DNA of 64,000 nt, from NCBI GenBank assembly GCA_965226785.1, contig CBDDEC010000004.1, positions 1,116,001-1,180,000 on the forward strand, given 5' to 3'. The position numbers and the translations under genes are program-made. This DNA comes from CBDDEC01 sp965226785 (lineage in GTDB: Bacteria > Chloroflexota > Dehalococcoidia > UBA2979). The notes below the pieces were generated by a model, which was given only the letters and a program-made list of their open reading frames with translations, made no database searches and was not told the origin of the DNA. Within the stretch, counting starts at the first letter, position 1. Each line of letters opens with the position of its first letter. This document shows positions 37,637 to 46,245 of the stretch, one piece after another.

Positions 37637-37713
37637 GGGCGGTTAGCTCAGCTGGCTAGAGCGCAGCGTTGACATCGCTGAGGTCACTGGTTCGAGTCCA
37701 GTACCGCCCACCA
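37637..37713 (+). tRNA. tRNA-Val (anticodon GAC)
   Basis: Acceptor GGGCGGT / ACCGCCC, anticodon stem CAGCG / CGCTG with loop TTGACAT giving GAC, T loop TTCGAGT, encoded CCA. 77 nt. Read on the plus strand, upstream of the thrS leader. Confidence 0.95.
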
Positions 37714-37849
37714 TCTTCTTCCACACGACGCTGCCGCTGGCGCTCCCACATCAGGGTGATTCGCGGCGTGTGGCAACCGTCCGTCGCGCCTCGCGTTATC
37801 ATCGATGCACGCATCGGCGCGGCTCCGGCCGCGTTCCAGATCGAGCGTC

Positions 37850-38115
37850 GACGGGGACACGTCGAGGCCGAGCAGCGACTGGCAGAGAACGGGGTACCTC
37901 GAGGGCGCGATGGCGCCGGCGAGGAGCTGAGAGCCCCGGAGTCGCGACGGCCATCGGTACCACCCCGGAGCCCGCGGGCGAACCCGCGGCGATACCGCCC
38001 TCGTTACGGGCGACTGGAGCCTTGACTTGTGCGCCCGCTCTGCGAGCGCGCCCGTCGAGGGAAGCCGGGTGGAACCACGAGTGCGCCTCTCGTCCCTGCG
38101 ACGGGAGGCGCGTTG
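37850..38115 (+). promoter_or_regulatory. T-box riboswitch controlling thrS
   Basis: The 475-bp gap before thrS holds a T-box leader. The diagnostic T-box GGGTGGAACCACG is at 38067-38079; its UGGA bulge would pair with a tRNA 3' UCCA, as in threonine T-boxes. A Stem I candidate pairs GCGACT (37875-37880) with AGTCGC (37940-37945), with AGAGA in its upper part. The threonine codon ACC occurs at 37959-37961 and 37962-37964 as candidate specifiers. A terminator-like hairpin follows. Uncharged tRNA-Thr would favour the antiterminator and raise thrS expression. The 5' boundary is approximate; a weak -10 (TATCAT, 37797-37802) lies upstream. Confidence 0.85.
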
Positions 38116-38120
38116 CGTTT
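38083..38120 (+). terminator. T-box terminator hairpin in the thrS leader
   Basis: GCGCCTCTCGTC pairs with GACGGGAGGCGC (one G-U pair) around a short loop, followed by GTTGCGTTTTG. It begins just after the T-box and would be the alternative to the antiterminator that the T-box helps form. Confidence 0.75.
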
Positions 38121-38188
38121 TGGGGTGACTGACACCTCGGAGCGCGTGGTGGGCGCGGCCGGATGGCCCGCCCGGCTGGAGAAGCATC

Positions 38189-39967
38189 ATGGCTGACGAG
38201 GCACCAGTGGCCTTCGACGATCTCCCCGCGGGAGAACGCCTCTTCCGCATGCGGCACTCGGCGGCGCACGTACTCGCCGAGGCAATGCTGGAGCGCTTTC
38301 CCGAGGCGAAGTACGCGATCGGGCCACCGATCGAGCATGGCTTCTACTACGACTTCGAGCTGCCTCGGCCGCTCACGCCCGAGGACCTGCAGTGGCTCGA
38401 GCAGCGCATGCGCCGCTCGCAGAAACGCAACCTGCCGATCGAAGGCGAGCAGATCTCGAAGGACGAAGCGCGCGCGATCTTCGCCGACCAGCCGTACAAG
38501 CTCGAGCTGATCGACGACATCGAGGACGAGACGGTCGGTTACTTCAAGCACGGTGACTTCGAGGATCTCTGTCGCGGGGGCCACACCGACAACACCGGCC
38601 AGCTGGGGGCCTTCAAGCTCACCCACTCGGCCGGCGCCTACTGGCGTGGCGATGAGAACAACACGATGCTCCAGCGCGTCTATGGCGTCCTCTTCCCGAC
38701 AGCAGAGGAGCTGCAGGCGCACCTCGATGCCGTCGAGGAGGCGCAAAAGCGCGACCACCGTCGCCTCGGGCGGGAGCTCGATCTGTTTTCGACGCACGAG
38801 GAATTCGGGCCGGGCCTGATCTACTGGCACCCGAAGGGTGGCCGCGTTCGCAACGAGATCGAGAACGCTTGGCGCGAGGAGCATTACAACGGCGGCTACG
38901 AGATCGTCTACACGCCGCATATCGGTCGCGCCACGCTGTGGGAGACGAGTGGCCACCTCGACTTCTACGCCGAGTCGATGTACTCGCCGATGGATGTCGA
39001 TGGCAATGACTACTACCTGAAGCCGATGAACTGCCCGTTCCACGTGCAGATCTACAACTCCTCGAAGCGGTCTTATCGCGAATTGCCGATGCGATTGGCG
39101 GAGCTGGGGACGGTCTATCGCTATGAGCGCAGTGGTGTGTTGCACGGCATGTTGCGCGTGCGCGGCTTCACGCAGGACGACGCACACATCATCTGCACGC
39201 CGGAGCAGCTCGACGAGGAGATCGACGGTGTCGTGCAGTTCGTGCTCAATCTGCTGCGCCTGTTTGGCTTCGACGAGTTCGAGGCGAGTCTCTCGACGCG
39301 ACCGGAGAAGGCTGTCGGCGACCCGGAGGAGTGGCAGCGGGCCGAGGAGGTCCTGCGTCGCGCGCTCGACCGCGCCGGTCTCGATTACGAGCTCGACGAG
39401 GGCGGTGGCGCGTTCTACGGCCCGAAGATCGACATCAACCTCAAGGACACGCTCGGGCGGTCCTGGCAGTGTTCGACGGTGCAGTTCGACTTCAATCTGC
39501 CGGAGCGGTTCGACATGAGCTACGTCGGTGAAGACGGCGCGGACCATCGGCCGTTCATGGTGCATCGAGCGCTGCTCGGATCGATCGAGCGCTTCGTCGG
39601 GATCATGATCGAGCACTACGGCGGCGCGTTCCCGCTCTGGCTGGCGCCGGTGCAGGCCGTCGTCATCCCAATCGCGGACCGGCACATCGAGTACGCGCAG
39701 CATGTGGAGCGAGAGCTGCGTGCTCGACGCCTGCGCGTCGAGGTGGACGCGTCGGGCGAGCGTATGGGGAACAAGATCCGACGCGCACAACTGCAGAAGG
39801 TGCCGTACATGCTCGTGGTCGGTGACCGCGAGGTGGAGGCGGACCAGGTCTCGGTGCGAGACCGCAGTGGTGACGACCTGGGTGCGATGCCACTGTTCCA
39901 GGTGGGCGACCGCATGGTGGACGAGCGCGACAGTCGCACCGTGCAGGCCATCGTCGATGCCACCTAG
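38189..39967 (+). CDS. thrS: Threonine-tRNA ligase (TGS-less)
   Basis: Charges tRNA-Thr. The protein starts directly in the editing domain (HSAAHVLAEAM, later CRGGHT) with no N-terminal TGS domain, giving 592 residues instead of about 640. The class II catalytic core shows MNCPFHVQIY (zinc Cys), YRYERSGVLHGMLRVRGF (motif 2), the zinc ligand region DDAHI, and motif 3 HRALLGSIERF. The anticodon-binding domain ends the protein. ATG has GGAG 7 bases upstream. Controlled by the T-box leader. Confidence 0.97.
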   Translation: MADEAPVAFDDLPAGERLFRMRHSAAHVLAEAMLERFPEAKYAIGPPIEHGFYYDFELPRPLTPEDLQWLEQRMRRSQKRNLPIEGEQISKDEARAIFADQPYKLELIDDIEDETVGYFKHGDFEDLCRGGHTDNTGQLGAFKLTHSAGAYWRGDENNTMLQRVYGVLFPTAEELQAHLDAVEEAQKRDHRRLGRELDLFSTHEEFGPGLIYWHPKGGRVRNEIENAWREEHYNGGYEIVYTPHIGRATLWETSGHLDFYAESMYSPMDVDGNDYYLKPMNCPFHVQIYNSSKRSYRELPMRLAELGTVYRYERSGVLHGMLRVRGFTQDDAHIICTPEQLDEEIDGVVQFVLNLLRLFGFDEFEASLSTRPEKAVGDPEEWQRAEEVLRRALDRAGLDYELDEGGGAFYGPKIDINLKDTLGRSWQCSTVQFDFNLPERFDMSYVGEDGADHRPFMVHRALLGSIERFVGIMIEHYGGAFPLWLAPVQAVVIPIADRHIEYAQHVERELRARRLRVEVDASGERMGNKIRRAQLQKVPYMLVVGDREVEADQVSVRDRSGDDLGAMPLFQVGDRMVDERDSRTVQAIVDAT

Positions 39968-40102
39968 TGCCATCACATGCGGGTTGGCAGTCTCACGCGC
40001 AGTGAACGTAACCAGCGCCGCCGCGCTAAGGTATCTTGCAGCGCAACTGAAGGGATCCGCCGTCCCGTTGTTCGGCACGGAGTCCAAACGAGGGGACATG
40101 TG

Positions 40103-40693
40103 ATGAGCGTCGTTCGAAAGAAGCTACTGATCCTGCCCTTGATCGCAGTATTGGCCGTGGCGGCCGCATGTGGCGGTGGCGGTGACGATGATGGCGGCGG
40201 TGGCGGCACCTCGGGCACCGCCGTAGGCGCCGTCGGGGACTTCATCGAAGGCTGGGAGAATGCCTCCGGTCTCGTTCGCGACGACATTGCGGCCGGCCAG
40301 GTTCGCCAGTTGCTGGGTGGCGAGCTCTTCGCCGGCGTTGAAGGCGTCCTGAGTGGCGGCGCGTCACCGGGCTCGATCGGCGAGCTGGGCTCGACGCGGC
40401 GACTCGACCAGATCTTCAACGACTACATGGGCGTCCCCATCACCCCGGACGGGATCGAAGGCGAGCTCTTCCAGGTCATCACCTCCTCCGTGGCTGCGGA
40501 CGAGGAGTCCGCCACCGTCCAGGTGAAGCTCCTGTACACCGCGAACGCCGCCTCGGCGCACGCCGCAGTCGGCAATATCGCCTTCGAAGATGTCGTTGCA
40601 GTCCACGAGGCCGTGATCAATGGCCCAGTGCGCACATTTGTCCTCGCCAAGGCGGACGGCGACTGGAAGATTGTCGAGATCAACGAGGGCTAA
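40103..40693 (+). CDS. Small lipoprotein, unknown function
   Basis: A 196-residue protein starting at ATG 40103 (AGGGGA 6 bases upstream). The signal peptide has a KK start, the hydrophobic run LLILPLIAVLAVA and a lipobox ending AAC. A Gly/Asp-rich tether (GGGGDDDGGGGG) follows the lipidated Cys. The C-terminal half resembles NTF2/SnoaL-like or DUF4878-type domains (ATVQVKLLYTAN, FVLAKADGDWKIVEI). It has its own terminator, so it is a single-gene unit. Ligand and role are unknown. Confidence 0.8.
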   Translation: MSVVRKKLLILPLIAVLAVAAACGGGGDDDGGGGGTSGTAVGAVGDFIEGWENASGLVRDDIAAGQVRQLLGGELFAGVEGVLSGGASPGSIGELGSTRRLDQIFNDYMGVPITPDGIEGELFQVITSSVAADEESATVQVKLLYTANAASAHAAVGNIAFEDVVAVHEAVINGPVRTFVLAKADGDWKIVEINEG

Positions 40694-40724
40694 CAGACGA
40701 CCTGCCTCGGTCAGAGGCTCGCGA

Positions 40725-40755
40725 GCCCGCCACCGTCGGTGGCGGGCTTCGTTGA
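40725..40755 (+). terminator. Terminator after the lipoprotein gene
   Basis: Perfect 10-bp stem GCCCGCCACC / GGTGGCGGGC with a GTC loop, then TTCGTTG. Starts 32 bp after the stop codon. Confidence 0.8.
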
Positions 40756-40832
40756 CCGCGGGGCGCCCCTCGTGCCAGTCTGACGCGCGGAACGTGGCGA
40801 CAGCGCGACGATCGCGCTCAGGCGGAGGCGGC

Positions 40833-42383
40833 ATGTTCAAGCGCGTGCTCATCGCCAATCGAGGCGAAATTGCCCTCCGTGTTCAACGCACGTGCCGCGA
40901 GTTGGGCATCGAGACGGTCGCCGTCTACTCGGAGGCCGACCGCAACGCCCTGCATGTGCGTCACGCCGACGCTGCGGTGTGCATCGGACCGGGACCGGCG
41001 CTCGAGTCGTACCTCGTGATCGACAAGGTGATCGAGGCGGCCCAGCAGACCGGAGCCGACGCTGTGCATCCGGGCTACGGCTTCCTCTCTGAGAACGCCG
41101 ACTTCGCTGATGCCTGCGAGGCCGCTGGCATCACCTTCATCGGTCCGCCCGGCTCAGCGATTCGTGCGATGGGCGACAAGATCACATCGCGGCGGCTCAT
41201 GGAGGAGGCGGGCGTCTCGGTGGTGCCCGGCGCCAACGACATTGACATCGACGATCTGGAGGCAGCGCGCAGCGAGGCGGAGCGCGTCGGCTTCCCCCTG
41301 CTCGTGAAGGCCTCTGCCGGCGGAGGCGGTCGCGGGATCCGCCAGGTCGACAGCATCGATGGGCTGGAGGAGGCGATGCGCGCCTCAGGCTCAGAGGCGG
41401 CGACCACCTTCGGCGACGCGACGATCTTCTTCGAGCGCTACGTTTCGCCGGCACGACACATCGAGGTGCAGATCATGGCGGACGCCCACGGTCATGTCCG
41501 CACCTACGGCGAGCGGGAGTGCTCGGTCCAGCGGCGGCACCAGAAGGTGCTGGAGGAGGCGCCGTCCGTGGCGGTCGATGCCGAGCTGCGGCAGCGCATC
41601 TCTGAGGCGGCGGCGGCCGTCGCGCGGTCCTGTGGCTACCGTAACGCTGGCACCGTCGAGTTCCTGATGGACGAGCACGGCGAGTTCTACTTCCTCGAGA
41701 TGAACGCCCGCCTGCAGGTGGAGCACCCGGTCACGGAGCTCGTCTACGGCGTCGATCTGGTCGCGCAGCAGCTCGCGGTCGCCGAAGGTGCGGAGCTCGA
41801 CGAGAACGAGCCGGTGCCGGAGCCTCGAGGCTGGGCGATCGAGGCACGCATCAACGGCGAGGATCCCTACAACAACTTCGCGCCCTCGCTCGGAGTGGTC
41901 GAGCACGTCGACGTCCCGCAGGGGCCCGGCATCCGCTTCGACACCATGCTCTTCGACGGCCTCGATGTGCCGGTCTACTACGACTCGATGCTGGGCAAGC
42001 TCATCGTCTGGGCTGAGACGCGCGAGGCGGCGATCGACCGGCTCCGACGCGCGCTGCAGGACCTCGTGGTGACCGGCATCAACACCAACGTGCCGTTCCA
42101 CTTGGCGCTGCTCGACAACGCAGACTTCGCCTCGGGCGCGATCGACACCGGCTGGCTCGAGCGTGAGTTCGTGATGCCACCCGAGCCCGATGACGATCGA
42201 CGTGTCGAGGCAGCTCTGATCGCCGGCGGTATCGCAGCGACCCTGGTGGCTGGCTCGGCCAGGAACGGCGCATCCACGGGCGGTCGTTCGAAGTGGGTGA
42301 GCGCTGCGCTCGCCGCCTCCAAACGCGGAGTTCGCATCGAGGGAAAGGTGGGCGGGTGGCGTCGCGGCATCGGTTCCGAGTAG
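40833..42383 (+). CDS. accC: Biotin carboxylase (acyl-CoA/acetyl-CoA carboxylase subunit)
   Basis: ATP-grasp enzyme that carboxylates carrier-bound biotin. Starts KRVLIANRGEIALRV; HPGYGFLSENADFA, KASAGGGGRGIR, FLEMNARLQVEHPVTE and the C-terminal FDTMLFDGLDVPVYYDSMLG are all present. Start at ATG 40833 with GGAGG 4 bases upstream; 516 residues. Beyond residue 450 there is a tail of about 65 residues resembling the linker of fused alpha-subunits. It overlaps the biotin-carrier gene by 28 bp. No carboxyltransferase is nearby, so acetyl- versus propionyl-CoA use is undecided. Confidence 0.94.
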   Translation: MFKRVLIANRGEIALRVQRTCRELGIETVAVYSEADRNALHVRHADAAVCIGPGPALESYLVIDKVIEAAQQTGADAVHPGYGFLSENADFADACEAAGITFIGPPGSAIRAMGDKITSRRLMEEAGVSVVPGANDIDIDDLEAARSEAERVGFPLLVKASAGGGGRGIRQVDSIDGLEEAMRASGSEAATTFGDATIFFERYVSPARHIEVQIMADAHGHVRTYGERECSVQRRHQKVLEEAPSVAVDAELRQRISEAAAAVARSCGYRNAGTVEFLMDEHGEFYFLEMNARLQVEHPVTELVYGVDLVAQQLAVAEGAELDENEPVPEPRGWAIEARINGEDPYNNFAPSLGVVEHVDVPQGPGIRFDTMLFDGLDVPVYYDSMLGKLIVWAETREAAIDRLRRALQDLVVTGINTNVPFHLALLDNADFASGAIDTGWLEREFVMPPEPDDDRRVEAALIAGGIAATLVAGSARNGASTGGRSKWVSAALAASKRGVRIEGKVGGWRRGIGSE

Positions 42384-42874
42384 ACGACGAAGTTCGCACG
42401 GTCACCGTCAACGACAACGGTGACCGCCTCGCCGTCAGCGTCGACGACGGAGACGAGGTGCTCGTCGACGTCACGACGTCAGGCGTGCCCGGGCACTTCT
42501 CGATGATCATTGATGGCGCACCCGTTCGAGCCTATGTCGCGCGTGACGGCCAGACATTGCGCGTCACCGTCGAGGGCCGCACGTTCGATCTGGAGCCCGC
42601 CTCGGGTAGTGCTCGTAGCCGCGGACCGCTCGGCGCCGGCGACCCGCCGGGCCAGGTCCGTGCCATCGGCGGCATCGTCGTCGAGGTGCGCGTGAGCGTG
42701 GGCGACCACATCGAGGCCGGTCAGACGTTGGCCATCATCGAGGCGATGAAGATGCAGAACGAGGTGCAGGCGCCGCGGGACGGCACCGTCACCGTGATCC
42801 ACGCCATTCCCGGCGAGCGGATCGAGGCTGGCAGCCTGGTCATCGAATACGATCCGGACGAGGAGCCCGAGTAG
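42356..42874 (+). CDS. Biotin carboxyl carrier protein
   Basis: A 172-residue protein with the biotinylation site EAMKM in IIEAMKMQNEV and the usual GGIVVEVRVSVGDHI half-barrel. The N-terminal ~90 residues form a beta-rich domain like the BT/linker part of acyl-CoA carboxylase alpha chains. The start is taken as GTG 42356 inside the accC 3' end. Together with accC it amounts to a split alpha subunit; a lost base that separates one fused gene cannot be excluded. Confidence 0.9.
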   Translation: MASRHRFRVDDEVRTVTVNDNGDRLAVSVDDGDEVLVDVTTSGVPGHFSMIIDGAPVRAYVARDGQTLRVTVEGRTFDLEPASGSARSRGPLGAGDPPGQVRAIGGIVVEVRVSVGDHIEAGQTLAIIEAMKMQNEVQAPRDGTVTVIHAIPGERIEAGSLVIEYDPDEEPE

Positions 42875-42927
42875 CGTCGTTGGCTCGGTCCGCGTCTCGC
42901 GCGTGCTCGTTCTCCCTCGTTCGTTCA

Positions 42928-42957
42928 TTGTGAGCGCCGATCCGCCGATGCTAGAAT
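42928..42957 (+). promoter_or_regulatory. Promoter of infC-rpmI-rplT
   Basis: TTGTGA (42928-42933), 18-base spacer, TAGAAT (42952-42957). Predicted start near 42964 gives a 40-base leader before the infC start. No long L20-binding leader fits in this space. Confidence 0.6.
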
Positions 42958-43003
42958 CAGCGGACTCAAACCGGGCTCAGCCCCTGAACTGCGAGGTCAA
43001 TCG

Positions 43004-43570
43004 ATCGCCAAAGAACTCCGGATCAACGACGAGATCCGCGTCCCCCAGGTCCGCCTGGTGCGCGAAGAGGAACAAGTCGGCATCGTCAGTATCGACGATG
43101 CCCAGCGCATGGCCGATGAGGCCGACCTCGATCTCGTCGAGATCGCTCCCAACGCCGAACCGCCCGTCGCCAAGATCATGGACTACGGGAAGTACAAGTA
43201 CGAGCAGGCCAAGCGCGAACGCGAGTCACGCCGCGGCTCCCGACAGGTGGAGTTGCGTGAAGTTCGCATGCGGGTGAAGATCGGCAAGCACGACTTCGAT
43301 TTCAAGTCCCGTACGGCCAGAAAACTGCTGTTGGGCGGCGACAAGGTGAAGGTCTCCGTGCTCTTCCGAGCGCGTGAGATCACCCACCCGGAGGTCGGGC
43401 GAGAGCTCCTCGATTCGTTCTTCGGGGTGCTGGAGGATATCTCGGACATCGACCGACCGCCCCGCATGGAGGGGCGCTTCATGTCGATGATCCTCGACCC
43501 CTCCAAGAAGCTGGCCAGGGCCACCGCGGAGGCGGCCGACCCGGAGCCGGCGACCGCCGAGGCGACATAG
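43004..43570 (+). CDS. infC: Translation initiation factor IF-3 (ATC start)
   Basis: Binds the 30S subunit and checks start-codon pairing. The family N-terminus KELRINDEIRVPQVRLV is in frame upstream of the first GTG (43058), so that GTG is not the start. ATC 43004 directly precedes AKELRIN and has GAGGT 6 bases upstream; no ATG, GTG or TTG fits. AUU, AUC or AUA starts are the known hallmark of infC and allow IF-3 to limit its own synthesis. Product 188 residues: N-domain, linker around YKYEQAKRERESRR, C-domain ending in an Ala/Glu tail. First gene of the L35-L20 operon. Confidence 0.92.
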   Translation: MAKELRINDEIRVPQVRLVREEEQVGIVSIDDAQRMADEADLDLVEIAPNAEPPVAKIMDYGKYKYEQAKRERESRRGSRQVELREVRMRVKIGKHDFDFKSRTARKLLLGGDKVKVSVLFRAREITHPEVGRELLDSFFGVLEDISDIDRPPRMEGRFMSMILDPSKKLARATAEAADPEPATAEAT

Positions 43571-43609
43571 CGCACCCGCTTCAGTCGGGGCGACACAGGG
43601 GTAGCGACC

Positions 43610-43798
43610 GTGCCCAAGATGAAAACCCACAAGGGGACGGCTAAGCGCGTCAAAGTCACGGGCCGTGGCAAGCTGATGGTGCGCACCGCCGTCCCGAAGC
43701 GCCTCAAGCGCAAGCGCAGCCGCATGTACGCCCTGCGCCGCAACTCCGAGGCGCACGAGAGCACGCGCCGGGCGCTGCGCAAGAACCTCCGAGGATAA
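43610..43798 (+). CDS. rpmI: 50S ribosomal protein L35
   Basis: 62 residues, very basic, with MKTHKGTAKRVKVTGRGK at the start and KRLKRKRSRMYALRR in the centre. GTG start, with a weak purine-rich region upstream. Between infC and rplT as in most bacteria. Confidence 0.96.
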   Translation: MPKMKTHKGTAKRVKVTGRGKLMVRTAVPKRLKRKRSRMYALRRNSEAHESTRRALRKNLRG

Positions 43799-43838
43799 TT
43801 CGAGTCGCTCGAGAGCGACCACCACCAGGACCTGAGAC

Positions 43839-44198
43839 ATGCCGCGAACCCGCAACCGAGTCGAGACCCGCGCCCGCCACCGCAAGGTGCTGGCGCGCAA
43901 CAAGGGCCACCGCGGCAAGCGGCGGACCAACTACAAGGTCGCGCACGAGTCGATGATGCACGCCCTGCGCTATTCGACGAACGATCGTCGGCGGCGCGGT
44001 GCGAACTTCCGCAAGCTCTGGATCATCCGCATCAACGCTGCCGCGCGGCAGCACGGGCTCAGTTACAGCCGCATGATCAACGGCCTCGACCGCGCCGGCA
44101 TTGAAATCGACCGCAAGATGCTTGCTGACCTCGCCGTCCGCGAGCCCGAGGCCTTCGCCTCGTTGGCGGAGCAGGCCTCGGCGGCACTCGCCGCCTAG
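43839..44198 (+). CDS. rplT: 50S ribosomal protein L20
   Basis: 119 residues, the usual length. RHRKVLARNKGHRGKRRTNY, then RRRGANFRKLWIIRINAAAR and YSRMINGL are typical. L20 is an early 23S assembly protein. Last gene of the infC operon; a terminator follows 25 bp downstream. Confidence 0.97.
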   Translation: MPRTRNRVETRARHRKVLARNKGHRGKRRTNYKVAHESMMHALRYSTNDRRRRGANFRKLWIIRINAAARQHGLSYSRMINGLDRAGIEIDRKMLADLAVREPEAFASLAEQASAALAA

Positions 44199-44223
44199 CG
44201 CACGTCCGCCGTAGCTACGTCGA

Positions 44224-44250
44224 GGGCGCCGCGAGGCGCCCTTCTTCGTG
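44224..44250 (+). terminator. Terminator after rplT
   Basis: Stem GGGCGCC / GGCGCCC with loop GCGA, followed by CTTCTTCGT. Separates the ribosomal operon from the S9 peptidase gene. Confidence 0.75.
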
Positions 44251-44282
44251 CACCTATTATCCCTCGGCGGATGGGAGTGCAC

Positions 44283-46229
44283 ATGGGCCGCGCGATCGAT
44301 CACGACATCTTGTACGACCTGCCAGCGCTGTCGACGCCACGGATCAGTCCTACTGGGCGGAGCGTGATCTACGTCCGTACCGACATCGATCGCGAGGCGC
44401 AGCGCGCTGAGTCGCGTCTCGAGGTAACGACCGGAGGAGGCGAACCTCGACGTCTGACCGCAGGTCCCCGGGACAGCGCGCCGCGCTGGTCGCCGGACGG
44501 CGGCACGATCGCCTTCCTGCGCGCCGCCGAGGAGAAGCAGCCGCCCCAGCTCTGGCTGTTGCCCGCGGACGGTGGCGAAGCGCGGAAGCTGAGCAGCCTC
44601 GACGGCGGCGTCGCAGCGTTCGCCTGGGCTCCCGACGGCGCGTCGCTTGTAGCCGTGTGTCGCGTTGATCCCGACGCGCCCGCGAAGGAGGATCGCGACG
44701 ACGAGATCCCGCGGGTGAAGGTCGTGAGCGGGCGCATCCGCTACCGCGGCGACGGTGAGGGCTGGTTCGGCGCCGCCCGCGCGCACCTGTTCGGCGTCGA
44801 TGCCGACACGGGCGACGCCCGGCGGCTCACCCGAGGCGATCACAACCACGCCCAGCCGGCCGTCTCGCCAGATGGAGCGACGGTCGCCTTCGTCTCCTCC
44901 GACCGCGGGCCGCAGCGCCACAAGCGGGAGCCGATGGGCACCGAACTGTGCCTGATCCCGGCCGTGGGCGGGCGTGTCACCCGCCTCCTCCGGAACGGCT
45001 GGTCGTTCGGCTCTCCGACATGGTCGCCGGACGGCAAACGCATCGCGTACGTCGCTGGTGAGCGCACCGAGGCCCAGCGCTACGTCGAGGCCGTCGAGGT
45101 CGCGACGGGCGAGGTCACGCGTCTTACGACGGACGAGCTCACCCCGACCGTAGGCCAGGGCGCCTCAGACCTCAGCTGGGTCGGTCGGCGCGTTGTCTTC
45201 ACAGGTGACGTCCGCGGCTCGACTGGTGTCTACGCGGCCTCGGCGCGCGGCGTCGAGATGCTGCGCCGGCCATCGCAGACTGCGATCGGCCTGACGCTCT
45301 CGCGCGACGGCCGTCGCGGCGCCTTGCTGACCACCTCGACGGACCGACCGGCGGAGGTCGCCACGATCGATCTGCGAGCGCGTCGCGTTCGCCGCATCAC
45401 CCACGCGACCGAGGCGTTCGTCGCCGATCACGACCTGGCCACGGCAGAGCCGTTCCGTATCCGACGTGGCGGCGACGCCGTCGAAGGCTGGTTGATGCAC
45501 CCTCGCGGCTACGATCCGGCGAAGCGCTACCCGCTCGTGCTGTCCATCCACGGCGGCCCGGCCTCGCACTTCAGCCCAATGTTCGTGCCGATGCACCAGC
45601 AGCTATCGGCCGCCGGGATGCACGTCCTCTACATGAACCCGCGCGGCTCCACCTCGTACGGCTCACGTTGGGCCGCGGCCGTCAACGGCGACTGGGGCGG
45701 CGAGGACTACGAGGACCTGATGACCGCTATCGATACTGCCAGCGCGCGTGACGACGTTGACGCGAGTCGGCTCGGCGTCTACGGCTACTCGTACGGCGGG
45801 TACATGAGCGCCTGGACCGTGGGGCAGACCAACCGCTTCCGCGCCGCCGCGGTAGGCGCTCCAGTGATCGACCTCTCGACGAACTTCTACATCGACGACA
45901 TCGGCGTCGCCCTCGCCGATATCGAGTGGCGTGGCACGCCATGGGACGAGGCGGAGCACCAACGCGAACGCTCGCCGCTCATCTACGCCGGCAACGTCGA
46001 GACGCCGGTGCTGCTGCTGCACGGCGAGGAGGACCTGCGCTGTCCGATCGCCGGCACCGAGGCGTACTACACCGCCCTCGCCTATCGAGGCAAAGAGGTT
46101 GAGTTCGTCCGCTTCCCCGGTGGTTCGCACAGCTTCCCGGGCACGGCGCATCCGGCGCTGCGTGTCGAATACTCACGGCGCGTGGTCGAGTGGTTCCGCC
46201 GACACCTCGGGCGGTCGCGGGCGCGCTAA
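44283..46229 (+). CDS. S9-family (prolyl oligopeptidase / acylaminoacyl-peptidase-like) peptidase
   Basis: N-terminal beta-propeller with TolB/PD40-like repeats (APRWSPDGGTIAF, QPAVSPDGATVAF, PTWSPDGKRIAYV), then an alpha/beta-hydrolase domain from about residue 390. The nucleophile serine lies in GYSYGGYMS (about 503), the aspartate in HGEEDLRCP and the histidine in GGSHSF. The oxyanion region is SIHGGPASHF. No signal peptide, so cytoplasmic. ATG 44283 is chosen because GGGAG lies 5 bases upstream; an in-frame ATG at 44271 has no such site. A TATTAT box is at 44255-44260. Likely cleaves short or N-acylated peptides. Confidence 0.92.
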   Translation: MGRAIDHDILYDLPALSTPRISPTGRSVIYVRTDIDREAQRAESRLEVTTGGGEPRRLTAGPRDSAPRWSPDGGTIAFLRAAEEKQPPQLWLLPADGGEARKLSSLDGGVAAFAWAPDGASLVAVCRVDPDAPAKEDRDDEIPRVKVVSGRIRYRGDGEGWFGAARAHLFGVDADTGDARRLTRGDHNHAQPAVSPDGATVAFVSSDRGPQRHKREPMGTELCLIPAVGGRVTRLLRNGWSFGSPTWSPDGKRIAYVAGERTEAQRYVEAVEVATGEVTRLTTDELTPTVGQGASDLSWVGRRVVFTGDVRGSTGVYAASARGVEMLRRPSQTAIGLTLSRDGRRGALLTTSTDRPAEVATIDLRARRVRRITHATEAFVADHDLATAEPFRIRRGGDAVEGWLMHPRGYDPAKRYPLVLSIHGGPASHFSPMFVPMHQQLSAAGMHVLYMNPRGSTSYGSRWAAAVNGDWGGEDYEDLMTAIDTASARDDVDASRLGVYGYSYGGYMSAWTVGQTNRFRAAAVGAPVIDLSTNFYIDDIGVALADIEWRGTPWDEAEHQRERSPLIYAGNVETPVLLLHGEEDLRCPIAGTEAYYTALAYRGKEVEFVRFPGGSHSFPGTAHPALRVEYSRRVVEWFRRHLGRSRAR

Positions 46230-46245
46230 CGCGGCTCGCTGATGG

